DNA of 64,000 bases from Pelobates cultripes (GCA_933207985.1 OW240917.1:117241300-117305299); one strand, 5' to 3'. Numbered from the stretch's first letter, positions 10,911 through 23,524 are shown. Notes: generated by a model from the letters alone, not told the origin. Numbers and translations: made by a program.

Positions 10911-13880
10911 TTAATTCCATGTTTTACCAAAGTTAAAATACACGTAAAATGCATTGTACTAAACATTGCAGCTCCCTTTGTTTTTTTATGCCACCTTATG
11001 CTGTATAAAAGAATGCATTCTGATTAGAATCTTAGTGACTCCTTAAGGTTACTGCACATACATGCATTGAGGAATGTGCATTACCATTGGTATTTATTAG
11101 TTTAATTAGAGCTATATATAGAAAGTATCAACAAAACTGTTGTTAAGGGAAAACACATTCCAACAACAATCTCTTTGACTCCATAAGGTTATGAGGATAA
11201 CAGGAGAAACTGGAAATAGAGCAATGTCCTTGAAAGTTATAATTTGGACAATATGAGAGCACAAGGACACAGTATTCATAAATCGGAACATCTTTAATTA
11301 TGTAGGAACATATACTACCAGAGCAAGCCTGCTCTCTTACCAAGAAGGAAGATAATTAACGATCTAAGAAATGATGTTCCCAGTAGCTATGCTATTTGCT
11401 GTACAGCAATGGTGGCTGGTGAAGGTTAAATATTGTGAATTTGTCTCTGACCCGTGACTTCTTTGGCTCTGCCAATTTAAAACCATGTACTGACCAAATG
11501 AGACGTCATGCCCTGTTCAATACTATAAAACTATGGAAAAACATATTTGGGAAACAAAAACCACTTTAAAGAGGTCCATCTCCAGAAGTGCCTGTCTTTT
11601 AGGGCACACTGTATTTGGTCACCCAATGCAAAGTCAACATGTGATGTCATCAATCCTGTTAGAGCAAATTAGGCATGTTCGAGAGGCCTGTACCAAGGAA
11701 ATTGGGCACTTTTTCAAAACCGACCCAAAAACTTGACATGATTAGTTTCTCAGCAACATATTCAATGAACAATGGATGGAGGGAGGAAAATGCAGAGCTA
11801 ATCATGGCAGACACCATATATATTACAGCACACACTTATCATTAGACCTTACCAAAAGAATAGATTAGATTTTTTTTTTTAATGCTGTGTGTAGGGTGCA
11901 GACTAGCCTCCACTGCTGTACACACCTTTCTTATGTCTTAGCATAAACCTTATTAGAGGTGTTGAAGAACTCCTCTAAATGTTTGTTAATGTGTTGAGCA
12001 ACTGAATCTGATGGAGATCTGTTTGCTGTACATTTACATTAAATATTTATTAAGTTTGTACTCATCTCATACCTTATTTCTGTTCCTTCTCCCAGTTCAT
12101 TGTTTAAACTTTCTGTTCACTTATTCTGTTACCCGTGGGATAGCTTCTCAACACTTAATTACTCCTTTGTGTATTATCGCCTCTTAATAATTCTCTTGGA
12201 CTTAAAGACTCCCTATTTTATTTCTTACACTTCATGTCTGTTAACCTGTTTTCATTCCATTTTCTTTGATGCACTTTTTATCTTAAATTTCATTTAAGCT
12301 CCTATCCTTTTCTCCTATGCCATGTCTACTTCTCTTTTTCTCACTTTGTCCTATTTCCTCACTAAATAAGCCTTTCTCACCTCACAGACAATAAAGTTGG
12401 TTTGCCACCCTAGGTGGCTGCCAAGGTTACATAAAAAAACCCTGGAAGTGAGACTAGGATTCATAGAGTTAAACAAACCTCTGGCTTGGGATAACTGAAT
12501 CTAACAATGAGGAGAGGCAAAATTGTTTTGAGATAATACTGGGGTTTGGATCATGGTGAAAAATTTAAAATGGGCAGAGCTTGAAATACATTTATTTAAA
12601 GAAAATTGGGGTGGGGATCTTTTGATGTACAATTTCATTGGTGTCTGTGGGGGGGAGGGGGGGGGGCAAATACAAAGTATCCCCTTATCTGTTTTGTATT
12701 TAATTATATGTTCATCTCAAACCTAGTTTGGGGACCATAGAGTGTGGCATGGATACTTTCCACTTTTTGTATCATACCTTTCCTAACAGAACGTAGGGTT
12801 AAATAGAAGCATTTATCGACTCTTTGTTTTTAATGTATTATTCAATTTTATTGAAAAGGAAGTCTTGTTACTACTATGAGAGATAGTAAGTATTTCACTA
12901 GAAAAAGACGTTCTTTTCTAAAAAATCAGGGGATCCTGAGAGTCCATATATTTGAAATGCATGTCTTAATGTCCTTCCCTTTAGTTTTAATGACTGATAT
13001 TTCAGCCCGTGTTGTGTTAAATCAACTATTTTAGTGGTGCAAAATTGGCAAGTCATTAAGTTTTTTTTGTTTTGTTTTGTTTTCAATCTTTCTTATATGG
13101 AATACCATTCCTGAACCCTTTCAACCTTCTCTTATGACATCATGTGAGCCATTATGATGATACAGGCAGGTAATGAAATCATATTCCTACTGTCCATGTA
13201 ACCTGTCATTGCTCTTATCAGCTGAGAAGAAATCCCCATTAATGACAATGTCTCATAAGTAATTACCACTCAGCAATTACACATGCACATGAAAATCAGA
13301 TAACAGCTTGTTTTCTCTGCCCAACTCTATTCCACAGATACCCACTGTTGGCATGTAAAATACAGGGATTTATTTCCTAAACTCATAATTATAGTGAATT
13401 GAAAACAAAATAGCAAAACATAGGCTAAAATAGCCAAGTTGAATATTTTTTCCAAATCAACACTTTTTGCCTACATTAATAATAAAATATAATTAAAAAA
13501 AATCTATGAAATTGGAATTTTATAGATTGTTAAAAAATATATATTTAAACTTGTTAAAATATGACATATTTTATGATGCAGATGGATTACTTTATTTAGT
13601 TTGGATACTTCAGAACTAAATAGTGAAACAGTGACTTGACAATCACTAATTACCAATTAGATTATTGCATTGACATTATAATGTGCATATATGACATTAA
13701 TTTCCTCTAATACATCTCAATACAATGTATTTTATTTTACATTATATCCTAAATCAAGTGCTAGGTTTATGTTTACTGATAGGGTCAGGGTAGGAACTGG
13801 ATCTAGGGTTTCTTTAACTTTAAGACCTGACCTGAGATTGGTGGAAGTTTAATTACCAGACTGCAGCTTTTTTTCCCCTT
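10911..13880. other. Unassigned AT-rich DNA
   Basis: No gene or element recognised in nearly 3 kb. A G-run of about 20 bases (one A) lies at 12649-12667. Short open frames (about 65 codons) are chance. Confidence 0.5.
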
Positions 13881-13889
13881 ACATAAACA

Positions 13890-14340
13890 TTTTGGGCACC
13901 ATAACAACTTTATCTCAATGAGTTTGTTATGGTGGCTGTTTATTTTGGGTGCAATCTTACTTAAAGTGGATTACAAACGGTTTTACCCCAAAGCTGTTCA
14001 ATAGTCTCCCGTCAGCTAAAGCCATTTTTCACCGCCTCAGTCTCCGGCTTCAAAAAACCTCTCAACGGACACTCTCAGCTTATCATTAACTTATCATGTA
14101 GCTTTATTATTGAATGGCTTTCACTATTTGTATAATTTTAAAAGCATTTCATTCTGCTATTAATAGGTTTAGATTTTTGTTTTTTTAATTGATGCAACAA
14201 GGGAAAAGTTTAAAAAAAAAATCACCTTTAATCTCTACAGAGTGAGGGCCACTTACCTAAACAGACACTTCAGCACTATAGTCTCAGGAATCCATGTTTT
14301 TGTTCCTGACACTCTAGTGTTAATTTAAATTTCCAGTGAA
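13890..14340. mobile_element. T2-like MITE relics
   Basis: Two short palindromic pieces resemble the hairpin ends of the T2-like elements. One is GGGCACCATAACAA paired with TTTGTTATGGTG at about 13893-13935. The other contains GCACTATAGTCTCAGGAA and TTCCTGACACTCTAGTG at about 14270-14320, which is the hairpin seen at the right end of the intact MITE near 33358-33392. TTAA end sequences are not both preserved, so these are fragments. Confidence 0.5.
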
Positions 14341-15251
14341 TCCAAATAAAAGGAATAAACTATTTCTAAACTGTTTTTGATCATTTGCATGTATGTCTTA
14401 CCGTTTGTCCTGTTCTCCTGACCTACTGGTCTTCTGTCTAAAGAGCTTGCTGTAGACTTTTATGCTCTATCTATTGGAATTTGAAGAAAAAAAGCCCTAG
14501 CATCGGCATTGAAGTAATGATTTGATTTAGGATTGTGAGGAATTCAAGCTATCCTGTTTAAAGAACCCCTTGAGTAAACATTGTGCCTTGTTGGCATAGC
14601 AGCAGGACTCTTGTAAGACCTCTGTGCTCCAGAGCCTCTCGTTATGAGGACTTAACAAACCAACTGGATATTATGTTTACCGATAATATATGTGTTGATG
14701 TTTTTTTGCTCTGTAATCATAATAGATTCTGGTTTTATTAACAATTATTCTCATATTGTTTCAATCAAATAAAATTGGTTAATATTTCTGAATGCATATG
14801 ACAGCCCAAACATTATGACCCTAATACATAATAAAAAGACAACACTTATGTAAAATGTAAGCATAAATACGTTGGAAAAGAAAATGTTATAATAGGTTGT
14901 TTTCCATACTACAACCACTTCAGTGATTATAAATGGTAATGGTACTTGGAGTCTGTATGTGCAGTGTTTCAGTAAGAAACATATTTCAGCTAGCTGCTGG
15001 GGGCACCTTCTCCCCCCCTTGGGCTATTCAAGTTCTCACTCAGCTCAACCTTCAGGACATCCCTCAAAAAGAAAAGAAATATTTATTGTTTCTCTGTTTC
15101 GTTGTAATTTTTTTATTGGGGTACCATACCAGCAAGGGTTACTACAACCAAAAAGCGTGTTTTGCTAAAACACCATTTTTGGTTGGAATTATCCTTTGAC
15201 TTTTCAGAGTACTATCAGAAGAAAACATAGAACATGTTGGGCTTGGTAACA
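14341..15251. other. Unassigned DNA
   Basis: No recognisable element. Overlapping frames at 14923-15199 (about 80 residues) show no domain. Confidence 0.5.
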
Positions 15252-15532
15252 TATTATTATTATGTTATTATGTTATTATTTATATAGCGGCAACAAATTC
15301 TGCATCGCTTTACAGTGGGTAGACGAACAAACATGTAATTGTAACCAGACAAGTTGGACACACAGGACCAGAGGGGTTGAGGGCCCTGCTCAATAAGCTT
15401 ACATGCTAGAGGGAGTGGGGTAAAGTGACACAAAAGGTAAGGATAGTATTAGACTAATGACAGTTGCAAAAGAGGAATCAATCGGGAGCTATTAACAGTT
15501 TAATTGATACGCTTTTATGAAGAAGTGGGTTT

Positions 15533-16850
15533 TTAACGATTTTTTGAAGGAGTGGAGACGGGTGAGCATCTAACGGAGGAGGGAAGTGAGTTCCACAGGA
15601 ACGGTGCAGCCCTCGAGAAGTCTTGAAGGCGAGCATCAGGGGTGGGAGTACAAACAGAAGATAGACGTAAGTCTTCAGCAGAGCATAAGGGCCTAGACGG
15701 GACATACTTGTGTATTAGGGAGGATAGATAGGTGGGAGCAGAATTATGTAAAGATTTGAAAGCAAGAACCAGAATTTTGAATTGAGCCCTATATCTTACA
15801 GGAAGCCAATGTAGGGATTGACAGAAGGGTGAGGCGTGGGCGGTGCGGGCGGACAGGAAGATGAGACTCACCGCCACATTCATTATGGACTTTAACGGTG
15901 CAAGTTGGGAGCACGTAAGACCACTGAGAAGCGGATTACAGTAGTCAAGGCGAGAAAGGACAGTGGAATGGACCTGGACCTTAGTCGCATCCGGCGTTAA
16001 GTAGGGTCGGATGCGCGCAATGTTTTTGAGATGGAAGCGGCAGGATTTGGCGCAAGAGTGAACATGAGGCATGAAGGAGAGGTCGGAGTCAAAGAGAACA
16101 CCTAGGCATCGAGCCTGCGTGGTGGAGCTGATGGTAGCACCGTTGACTTGGAGGGAGGCAGACACAGGAGTAGCAACACTTGAGGGAGGAAAGACCAGAA
16201 TTTCAGTTTTGGTCAAGATAAGTTTAAAGAAGTGGGCAGCCATCCAGTTAGAAATAGCAGAGAGGCAGTCAGAGACACTAGTCAAGAGGGATGGGTAGAG
16301 ATCAGGAGAGGACAGATAGATATGCGTGTCATCCGCATAGAAATGATATTGGAAGCTAAAGGAACTAATGAGTTTACCAAGGGAGGCTGTATAGATGGAG
16401 TACAGTAGGGGACCAAGGACTGAACCTTGGGGGACACCAACAGAGAGGAGTTGGGGAGAAGAAGTAGAGCCAGAGAAAGAAACACTGAAAGAGCACTGGG
16501 AGAGGTAGGAGGAGCACCAGGAGAGAGCAATATCTTGCAGACCGATATTGCGGAGGATGAGAAGAAGCTGTTGATGATCAACGGTGTCGAAAGCCGCAGA
16601 AAGGTCAAGGAGAATTAGGATAGAGTAGTGGCCACGAGATTTTGCAGCGAGTAGATAATTGGATACTTTGGTCAGTGCTGTTTCTACAGAGTGCTTAGTG
16701 TGGAAACCAGACTGAAGCGGGTCTAGCAGAGAATTGGATTCAAGGAAGTCTGTCAATCTCGCATACACAACTCTTTCATGGATCTTGGACGTAAAAGGCA
16801 GAAGCGAGATAGGACAGTAGTTGGACGGGGAATTAGGGTCAAGGTTGAGC
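15533..16850 (-). pseudogene. L2-type LINE reverse transcriptase frame (411 codons open from 16768)
   Basis: This is the reverse-transcriptase part of the L2 second protein, which copies the element's RNA at a nicked target. In order from the first Met at 16768: [13 protein letters not shown] (RT block with the first catalytic Asp), [13 protein letters not shown] (16421-16438 encodes GVPQGS) and [10 protein letters not shown] (YADD at 16328-16339, both catalytic Asp present). After these come the thumb-region signature [11 protein letters not shown] and the conserved C-terminal block [14 protein letters not shown]. The Met is not the true start: the frame continues upstream with [19 protein letters not shown] until a frameshift near 16884 separates it from the linker. 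The C-terminus ends in PSKNR at the beginning of the tail. The core looks catalytically intact, but the whole element is broken. Confidence 0.85.
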
Positions 16851-17480
16851 TTCTTTAGAATTGGGGTTAAAGTTGAATGTTTGAATGGTCGGTGGAAATA
16901 TGCCAGAGGAGAGAGAGAGCTTGAGAATTTTAGTGAGAGGTAGAGAAGAAGACAGAGTACGGATTAGATGCAAGGAAATTGGATCTAGGGAGCAGGTGGT
17001 GGGGCGGGAGGACTGGAGCAGAGCAGAAACCTCTTCTGCTGTAGCGGGTGCGAATGACAATAGAAAAGCAGAGGGAGTGAGGTTAGGGGAAGTATTGTAA
17101 GGGGAAGAAGAAAGATGAGAGATCTCTTCCCTGATTGTAGAGATTTTGTCAGTGAAGTGAGTTGCAAAGTCTGAGGCGGTCAAGTTAGTAGGTGGAGGAG
17201 GAACAATAGGGCGAAGAAGAGAGTTAAATGTATGAAATAGTGGTTTGGGTTTGCGGAAGAGTGTGGTTATGAGGGTATTGCAGTAATTTACTTTTGCAGA
17301 GGAAAGAGCCAAGGTGTATGAGCGCAGCATAAATTTATAGTGGAGAAAGTGAGACGCACAGTGAGACTTTCTCCAACAGCGTTCAGCAGTTCTGGAGCAC
17401 TTTTGAAGATATCGATTCAGCTTGGTGTGCCAAGGTTGTTGTTGGGGGCGCTTGCTGCTTTTAAATGTAGGAGGTGCCAT
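16839..17480 (-). pseudogene. L2-type LINE linker between endonuclease and RT (213 codons)
   Basis: This segment joins the endonuclease to the RT in L2-like proteins. It contains QQPWHTKLNRYLQKCSRTAERCWRK, matched by the + strand L2 near 52480-52540 (QPWHTKSTCYLQRCSRLAERCWRK), and [17 protein letters not shown], matched near 52890 (DTTCPLDPVPSHLIRSL). Its frame runs out after IFPPTIQ, where a one-base shift near 16884 moves the homology into the RT frame. Agreement with the second L2 copy makes the assignment secure. Confidence 0.8.
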
Positions 17481-17499
17481 TATGTCTAGTTCAGAGGAG

Positions 17500-18320
17500 A
17501 GGGTGGAACTGTAGAAGGAGCAGAGCTAGGACAGGTGAGGTTTGAGATAGGTAAAAGGAGAGTTTGGAGATTAGTGGAGAAATGCTCTAGGTCAAGACAT
17601 TGGAGGTTTCTGTGAGATTGATGTTCAGACGGTGGTGTCAATTGGGTCTTAGGTATGCCGATGTCAAAAGTCAGCAGATGGTGGTCAGATAGAGGAAAAG
17701 GAATATTGGAGAGATTAGAGGCGGTACAGAGATTGGTGAAGGCGAGATCAAGAGTGTTTCCCGTTGTATGCGTTGCTAAATTGGATCATTGTGTAAGGCC
17801 AAAGGAGGAGGTTACAGAGAGCAGACGAGAGGCTTCAGTGCAGTTGGGGTTGTTGATTAGTATATTAAAAAACCCAAGTATAAGGGAAGGAGTGCTAGAT
17901 AAGAGAAAGTGGGGAAGCCAGGAAGAAAAGTGCTCAATAAATCGCCTAGGATTGACGGGGGGCCCGGTAGATGATAGCAATTCTTAAAGGAGTGGGTTTA
18001 AATAGGCGGATAGTGTGATCTCCAAAAGAAGAAAAGGATGGTGCAGGGAGAGTTATGATTGGTTGAAAGGTACATTGAGGGGAGAGAAGGATGCCTCCAC
18101 TACCTCCTTTACAGTTGAGTTTGGGAGTGTGAGAGAATTGTAGCCCACCAAAACATAAAGAGGTAGGAGTAGCGCTATCAGAGGGAGACAGCCAGGTCTC
18201 TGTAAGTGCCAGTAGTGTGAGTGAGTTTGAGATGAAAAAGTCGTGTATGGCTGTTGATTTTAAATTACTGCAGACGGAGCGGGCGTTCCAGAGTGCACAC
18301 TGAATCTTGGTAAGTGAGGG
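17500..18320 (-). pseudogene. L2-type LINE apurinic-like endonuclease region, broken
   Basis: Endonuclease motifs survive in pieces. SLILGFFNILINNPNC at about 17880-17850 corresponds to the LGDFNIHI block, with the catalytic-site Asp replaced by Phe. FPLSDHHLLTFDI at about 17705-17660 is the SDH motif that ends these domains. The region carries frame changes. The loss of the GDFN aspartate alone should abolish target nicking. Confidence 0.7.
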
Positions 18321-18326
18321 TAAAGG

Positions 18327-18533
18327 TCAGAGTATTGTGATGAGGTTTGTGGGGTTTCTGGTTTTCTTAGTGTGTGTAGAGAAGGTGAAGGGCCCTGGAT
18401 TGGGAGAGACATCACCAGCTGCTAGAAGCAGGAGGAGAGAAGGTGACAGGAGGTGTGAATGGGTTTTGTATGCATGGGGTCTAGGATGAGAGCGATTGTG
18501 GGTCGGATTGAGAGAGTAGATTAATGAGTGCAA
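18327..18533 (-). pseudogene. L2-type LINE N-terminal segment with GDVSPNPGP
   Basis: This 68-codon frame ends a Leu-rich stretch (LLSPSLLLLLAA) with GDVSPNPGP (codons at 18416-18390), then continues PFTF. An NPGP motif just before the endonuclease is common in L2/CR1-type LINEs and related to the 2A peptide core D-x-E-x-NPGP. Here the Glu is Ser. It lies upstream of the endonuclease remnants, as expected for the protein start. Confidence 0.6.
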
Positions 18534-18640
18534 GGCATGAGATGAGAGAAGGGGGGAGTGTAGCAGAGAGGGGCATATGTAAATGTGGATGGGGGATGAG
18601 TGAAGTGGGTGTAAGGAGAGATTTTTATACTGAGGAAGGA

Positions 18641-19150
18641 GGAAATAAAGAGGAGAAGAAGACAGATCATTGCTAAACTGGGAAAAAGTAAATTGGAAAT
18701 AATTGGAATATCAAGAGCAGGTGAATGTAGGGTAAATATGAGGTTTTATGGGTTAAGAAAGTGCAGGAGTTTACTAATAAGAGGTAGTGTGTACCCCTGT
18801 TATTTTTACTTATCTAAAAATAGGGTGTGACAGAAATCTATAAATATAATAATGAGCATGGGGTGGGTATCAGACTTTCTTGCAGCAGTATTGGGGCTTG
18901 ATAATTCTGAAATCAGGCTTTGCTTAGTGCAGGCATATATGTAACTTATCTGTAACTACTTACAAATTCTGGTGTTATAAATGAGTTAAACCATAGTTAT
19001 ATTTTAGTTGACTTCATACTGCACTTGAAGACTTTACATCTCAGTTTGCTCATCTGTGCAATCAAAACTGCATGTCAAGAGTTATGGTTACCATTATCTG
19101 TGGTATTAATGAGAGAGGCAGAAAAATGAATTCCTTCATATAGTAAACAT
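18641..19150. other. Unassigned, possibly LINE 5' region
   Basis: The first 150 bases may still belong to the 5' end of the minus-strand L2. The rest is unassigned. Confidence 0.4.
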
Positions 19151-19156
19151 ATGATT

Positions 19157-19300
19157 ATTACTTTTATTATTATTAGCATTTATATAGCTCTAACATATTC
19201 CACAGCAATTTTACAGTAAGAATATAAAAAAACTGGTAAAATAATGTTAAAAGGTAGAAAAGATGACACTTCTCAAAAGACCTTACAAGCTAGAATTAAA
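19157..19300 (-). mobile_element. L2-type LINE 3'-end fragment
   Basis: TTATTATTATTAGC then ATTTATATAGCTCTAACA, ACAGCAATTTTACAGT and later CTTACAAGCTAG follow the same order as the L2 tail at 15260-15410. Divergence is high, and only the last 150 bases of the LINE are present. Confidence 0.7.
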
Positions 19301-21299
19301 GAATCTTTTAAAAAACCTAATCTTAGCACTCACACTTGCTATGAGAGTGGAATAGTTGGCAATTCTATGTATTTAAATGTCAAATGACCATCATGCACAT
19401 TGTCAAGATGGGTTCCTCAGATAAACTGAGAGCTCATTACCAGATTGGAAACTGCTATTGATGTTTTGACTGTGATCTGCTTGACTAAAGAAAAACTGTC
19501 CGCAAACCTGTTTGATGTTCGTTTTTCTGAATACTCTAAATATTTTCTTGGAGTTGAAAATGGAATTAAGTCACTGAATAACAATAAACTATGAGCGTGG
19601 TATTTAGTGCAATTAGTGTAGATAACATTCAGAATTTGTCATGGTTAAATGTAAATCCATGGATCCCTGGACCTGTGTCACTGATTAGTACCTAATTAGG
19701 CAAAATAGACCTCATATGATAACACACATGGCACAGATTTACTCCTGCAGTATTTGCACTTCAGTATTTGCATTAGGCTAATTTAGTAATCAAAGAATCA
19801 CATTAAAGGTACTATCTATCCTACAAATATTCTCGTTTTCATGCCAATATCTCACAAAAATTGTGAATGATAGAAATTTGCACCTAGTGAAATGACACTG
19901 GCTCTATAAGTCTGCAAAATGTTAAACAGATCTGTGCAGCCATTTTGCCTGTAAACCTGGCTAAACCTATAATGCTAAGTATATAGCTCAAACCCTGTTT
20001 TTTAGTTTTTATCTCAAAAACTACTTGATCAAAGCACTTAAATCTTTCCAGTGTTGTACTGACTGCCAGCCTAACAAAAAAATTTAATTTAAGCAACATT
20101 AGTTATTCAATATTAAAATTACTGACACCTGAAACAATTATTATAGTGCACCTATGATATATTTTATGTATTAAGTACAATTCACAAAACCAAAGTCATG
20201 CTGTAGTCTGTGGTGGAGTATAAGGGCTTCATGGGGCAAAATTCAGCTTGGATGCATTCATAGATTTGCTCAAGCAAGTGACTAATATGTGGTCAATCTC
20301 TGGATTTACATTGAGTCATCCTTCAGCACTCAGGTGAGGAAAACCCCCCTGTGGAGGAAAATTCTGGGGAACCATGGCTTGAAGGACTTATCTGTTTACA
20401 AGACAGATAGATAAATAGATAGATGGATAGATAGATCAATCAATCGATCGATCAATCAATCAATTGATAGATAGATACTTACATACATATATAGAAACCA
20501 ATTTTTTACTTCCACCTTTTCCCCATGTATTACCCTCCCCATGGGGGTACACCACGCATATGGTTGGCCATTACCAAAATATTAAATGTGATATGAGTAT
20601 CTGCACAAAATATAATATCCACAGCTAGAACTTTCTTTTCAAATAGTGCATCTAGAACTTTCAAAGCTCAAGGTCAGATTTTAGAGTAGTCAAGTTTCAA
20701 GTCTTCAGACACATCCAGTTGAGGTATAGATCTCTACACCATGGAGATTGACATGTGGAGGATCCCTGCCTGAGCCTCAGATTTGTCAGGGGGAAATAGA
20801 ATGTACAAGCACTTATAGCAGCAATTACTATTATGACATCACAGAATTATATCACTATGATTTCACAGCTAAGGAATACTGACTCAGAGGTGGATAGGAG
20901 ATTATATTTTATAATTAATACAAATGGATTCCTCACAATCAATATACATTGTATATCAGTCTAAAAGGAAACTTTGCAGTCTTGAACTCCATGCAATCAT
21001 CTTCCTGAACTTTAGCCACTTTACTGTCTGTCAACAAATTGCTCTTTTCCAATTTATTTACTTGTTCTTATAACAACTCTTTTTCCAATTTTACCCTATA
21101 TTCCAGTTTTTCTCAGATTATATTTCTCCTAGCCTCAAATTAATATATTTGGATACGTTTTTCAAAATGAATTCAAAGTTAATTTCAAATTTAAGATGCT
21201 TTTAATCTGACTACTCAGACCTTAAATTTGAAATTCACCTTGAATTTACTTTGCATTCCTACTTTAGTAAAACACCCTGTCAATATTTTGCATTTTTTA
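19301..21299. other. Unassigned DNA with a GATA/ATCA microsatellite
   Basis: No gene is seen. At 20403-20476 there is a compound microsatellite of GATA units switching to (ATCA)n/(ATCG)n and back to GATA. The remainder is unassigned. Confidence 0.6.
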
Positions 21300-22047
21300 A
21301 AATCATTTAACATTTTGATATTTCAGTGTTTGCAGATGACACAACACTCTGTAAAATAATACAATGTGAGCAAGATATTACTTTGCTGCAGAGGGATTTA
21401 GATAGACTGGGGGATTGGGCACCAAATGGCAGATGAAATTTAATGTTGAAAAATGCAAAGTTATGCACTTCGGCGTAAAGAATACACAAGCAATGGATAC
21501 CCTTAATGGAAGCGAATTAGGGATAACAACACACGAAAAGGACTTGGGAATTGTTATAGACAACAAACTATGCAACAATGTGCAATGTCAATCAGCAGTG
21601 GCCAAGGCCAGTAAGGTATTGTCATGCATGAAAAAGGGCATTCAGTCTCGGGACGAGAATATCCTTTTGCCTCTTTATAAATCACTGGTAAGACCACATA
21701 TTGAATATGCTGTGCAATTATGGGCACCTGTTCTAAAGAAGGACATTATGGCACTAGAAAAAGTAATGATCAAACAGCTACTAGATGCATACTTGCAAAA
21801 TCAGAATATTCAAGGATATAATCTTTCAATGTAGGGCAATAACTGCTTGATCCAAGGATAAATCTGACTGCCATTCTGGGGTCAAGAAGGAATTTTTTTC
21901 CCTAGTTTGTTGCAAAATTGGAAGTGCTTCAAACTGGGTTTTTTTGCCTTCGTTTAGATCAACAGCAAAAAACAAATGTGAGGAAGGCTGAACTTGATGG
22001 ATGCAAGTCTCTTTTCAGCTATGTAACTATGTAACTATGTAATATTT
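21300..22047 (+). mobile_element. CR1-type LINE, 5'-truncated, 3' end intact
   Basis: The LINE enters within the reverse transcriptase: SVFADDTTL (FADD at 21329-21340) is followed by LQRDLDRLGDWA. A one-base shift near 21420 moves homology to the next frame, WQMKFNVEKCKVMHFG, then EKDLGIVID, LPLYKSLVRPHIEYAVQLWAP and LEKV (21415-21834). These are the order and signatures of CR1-type C-terminal domains. After LEKV the frame jumps directly to the C-terminal KQLLDAYLQNQNIQGYNL, so an internal piece is deleted. The 3' UTR ends in the tandem TATGTAACTATGTAA typical of this group. The same tail occurs reversed at 27359. Confidence 0.85.
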
Positions 22048-23093
22048 TTAGAATTTTTGATTTTTTTTATATATGACATACTTTTTCTATTTTGAAAAAA
22101 AAAAAGTTTTAAAAGTTTATCTAAAAATATTAAATTAAGCCATATGCATAAAGCAGAACATTTGTGATAAAGTGAAAACTAAATTGCACTATTAAAGTAC
22201 AAATAGTACAAGTTGGAAAAATCTTGACAACAGACGGTTTTCCGCACTTTTGGTTAAAGATTTGGATCCAAATATCATCTAATTGCAATTCACTACTTGA
22301 ATAAACACCATAAAAAACTCTTGTTCCAAATTTGGGTTCTATCTCACTCTCAGTAATTGACCACAGAAATGATAAATTCCCAGGATTCCCAGAATAACTT
22401 GACCTGAGGCACTATTACTAGCTTACATTGGTTTTGTACTGCTGCATGTGCAAGCAATCAAACCAATAGCCTACTGTGTAGAGTAAAATTAAATATGAAG
22501 TATTAGAAGTGGTAGAAGGAACATGATAATGAGCTTCACCTGCTCCTAGGATTCCCGATTTTATATAAAAATATTATTGAAGTTAATATGTATTTGAACT
22601 TTTTCCTTTAAAGGAATTAATATAGTTCCTGTTTTATAAATCATGCAGCCTAATATTTACTGCATTGAACAAATTGTCACAGTATGAATTATAGTATAGT
22701 AAAGTATATAGAATTATACTATATTGTTGATTAAAAGCAAAAGCTGAATATTGTGTATTGCAGGTTACGGAATGGCATGGTAGTTAAGAGACAACTGGAC
22801 AAGCATTAGCTTTACTGATAGGTGACTTTGATACAAAAGTATTGGGTATCCCCTGTCCTGTTTACTATGGGGGATGATGACAAGTGACCCGGACATCCAT
22901 TAGCTTAATTATGGTTGGAACATTAGTATAACAGGATTTTCAGAATACTTTACCGAGTAGTTTTTGTTTTTTCTGAACTTGTAAAGGGATAGAGGCAAAT
23001 AATATTTTTTGCTCATTTAATTATCCTCTCACAACCTTGTCCAGAAGACTTGGTAGTCATTTGATAAACGGAAACTATTTTCCACTCTTTAGC
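22048..23093. other. Unassigned DNA
   Basis: AT-rich, no gene or named repeat recognised. Confidence 0.5.
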
Positions 23094-23141
23094 TTTCTGT
23101 ATCATCCCACAAAGTGGACACCTTGTGGGATGATACAGAAA
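23094..23141. repeat. Perfect 19-bp hairpin
   Basis: TTTCTGTATCATCCCACAA (23094-23112) and TTGTGGGATGATACAGAAA (23123-23141) are exact reverse complements around a 10-base loop. It could be a fold-back MITE remnant or an RNA hairpin. No flanking duplication was identified. Confidence 0.9.
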
Positions 23142-23447
23142 ATGGAAACAAAATAAGCTCTCTGCTAGTCTAATAGTATTGGGAGCAATGCACACACACA
23201 AAAAATACAGTTTTACTAGGCTACTTAAAATCACCTATCTTAGCAAGAAAATGTAGCGATTCAGTTACACCATATGGCCATATTGTGTGAAGCCCACCAC
23301 TGTGTAACAGTACCCAAATATCGATGGGTCCTTCACTAATCTTAACATTGGAGACAAACATGTTAACAACAATACTTACTGCTTAAACTGCTTCACGAGA
23401 CTCTCCTCAATGTATACTTTCATGTGGTCACCTCTAACACTGAATGG

Positions 23448-23524
23448 AGGGACACTGACAGAGGACTCCAGGCACCATAAACAATTTAGTGAGATTAATG
23501 TGCTACAGTGCCTACAGTGTCCCT
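23448..23524. mobile_element. Miniature T2-like palindrome, 77 bp
   Basis: The ends AGGGACACTG (23448-23457) and CAGTGTCCCT (23515-23524) are perfect inverted repeats. The interior (CCAGGCACC, TGCCTACAG) resembles the left end of the intact T2-like MITE at 45410 (GGGATACTGTAGGCACCC). The flanking TTAA has decayed. Confidence 0.65.

Larger units (their letters stand above)
15252..18640 (-). mobile_element. L2-type LINE, nearly full-length, inactive
   Basis: This reads on the minus strand. Its 3' end is the L2-type tail: a TTATTATTA microsatellite (15252-15280) joined to ATATAGCGGCAACAAATTCTG, the same tail found at 54615-54665 (+), 19157-19300 and 61391-61545. Upstream lie reverse transcriptase (16850-15533), a linker domain (17480-16885), an endonuclease region (about 18290-17500) and an N-terminal NPGP motif (18416-18390). 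Domain order and motifs fit the L2/Maui clade. The endonuclease and linker are frameshifted. The 5' limit is approximate, since no target duplication was found. Confidence 0.85.

Noticed and set aside
16071..18489. Plus-strand frames (for example 16071-16298, 17655-17987, 18307-18489)
   Set aside because: They are antisense to the L2 coding region, whose minus-strand translation shows clear RT and endonuclease motifs.
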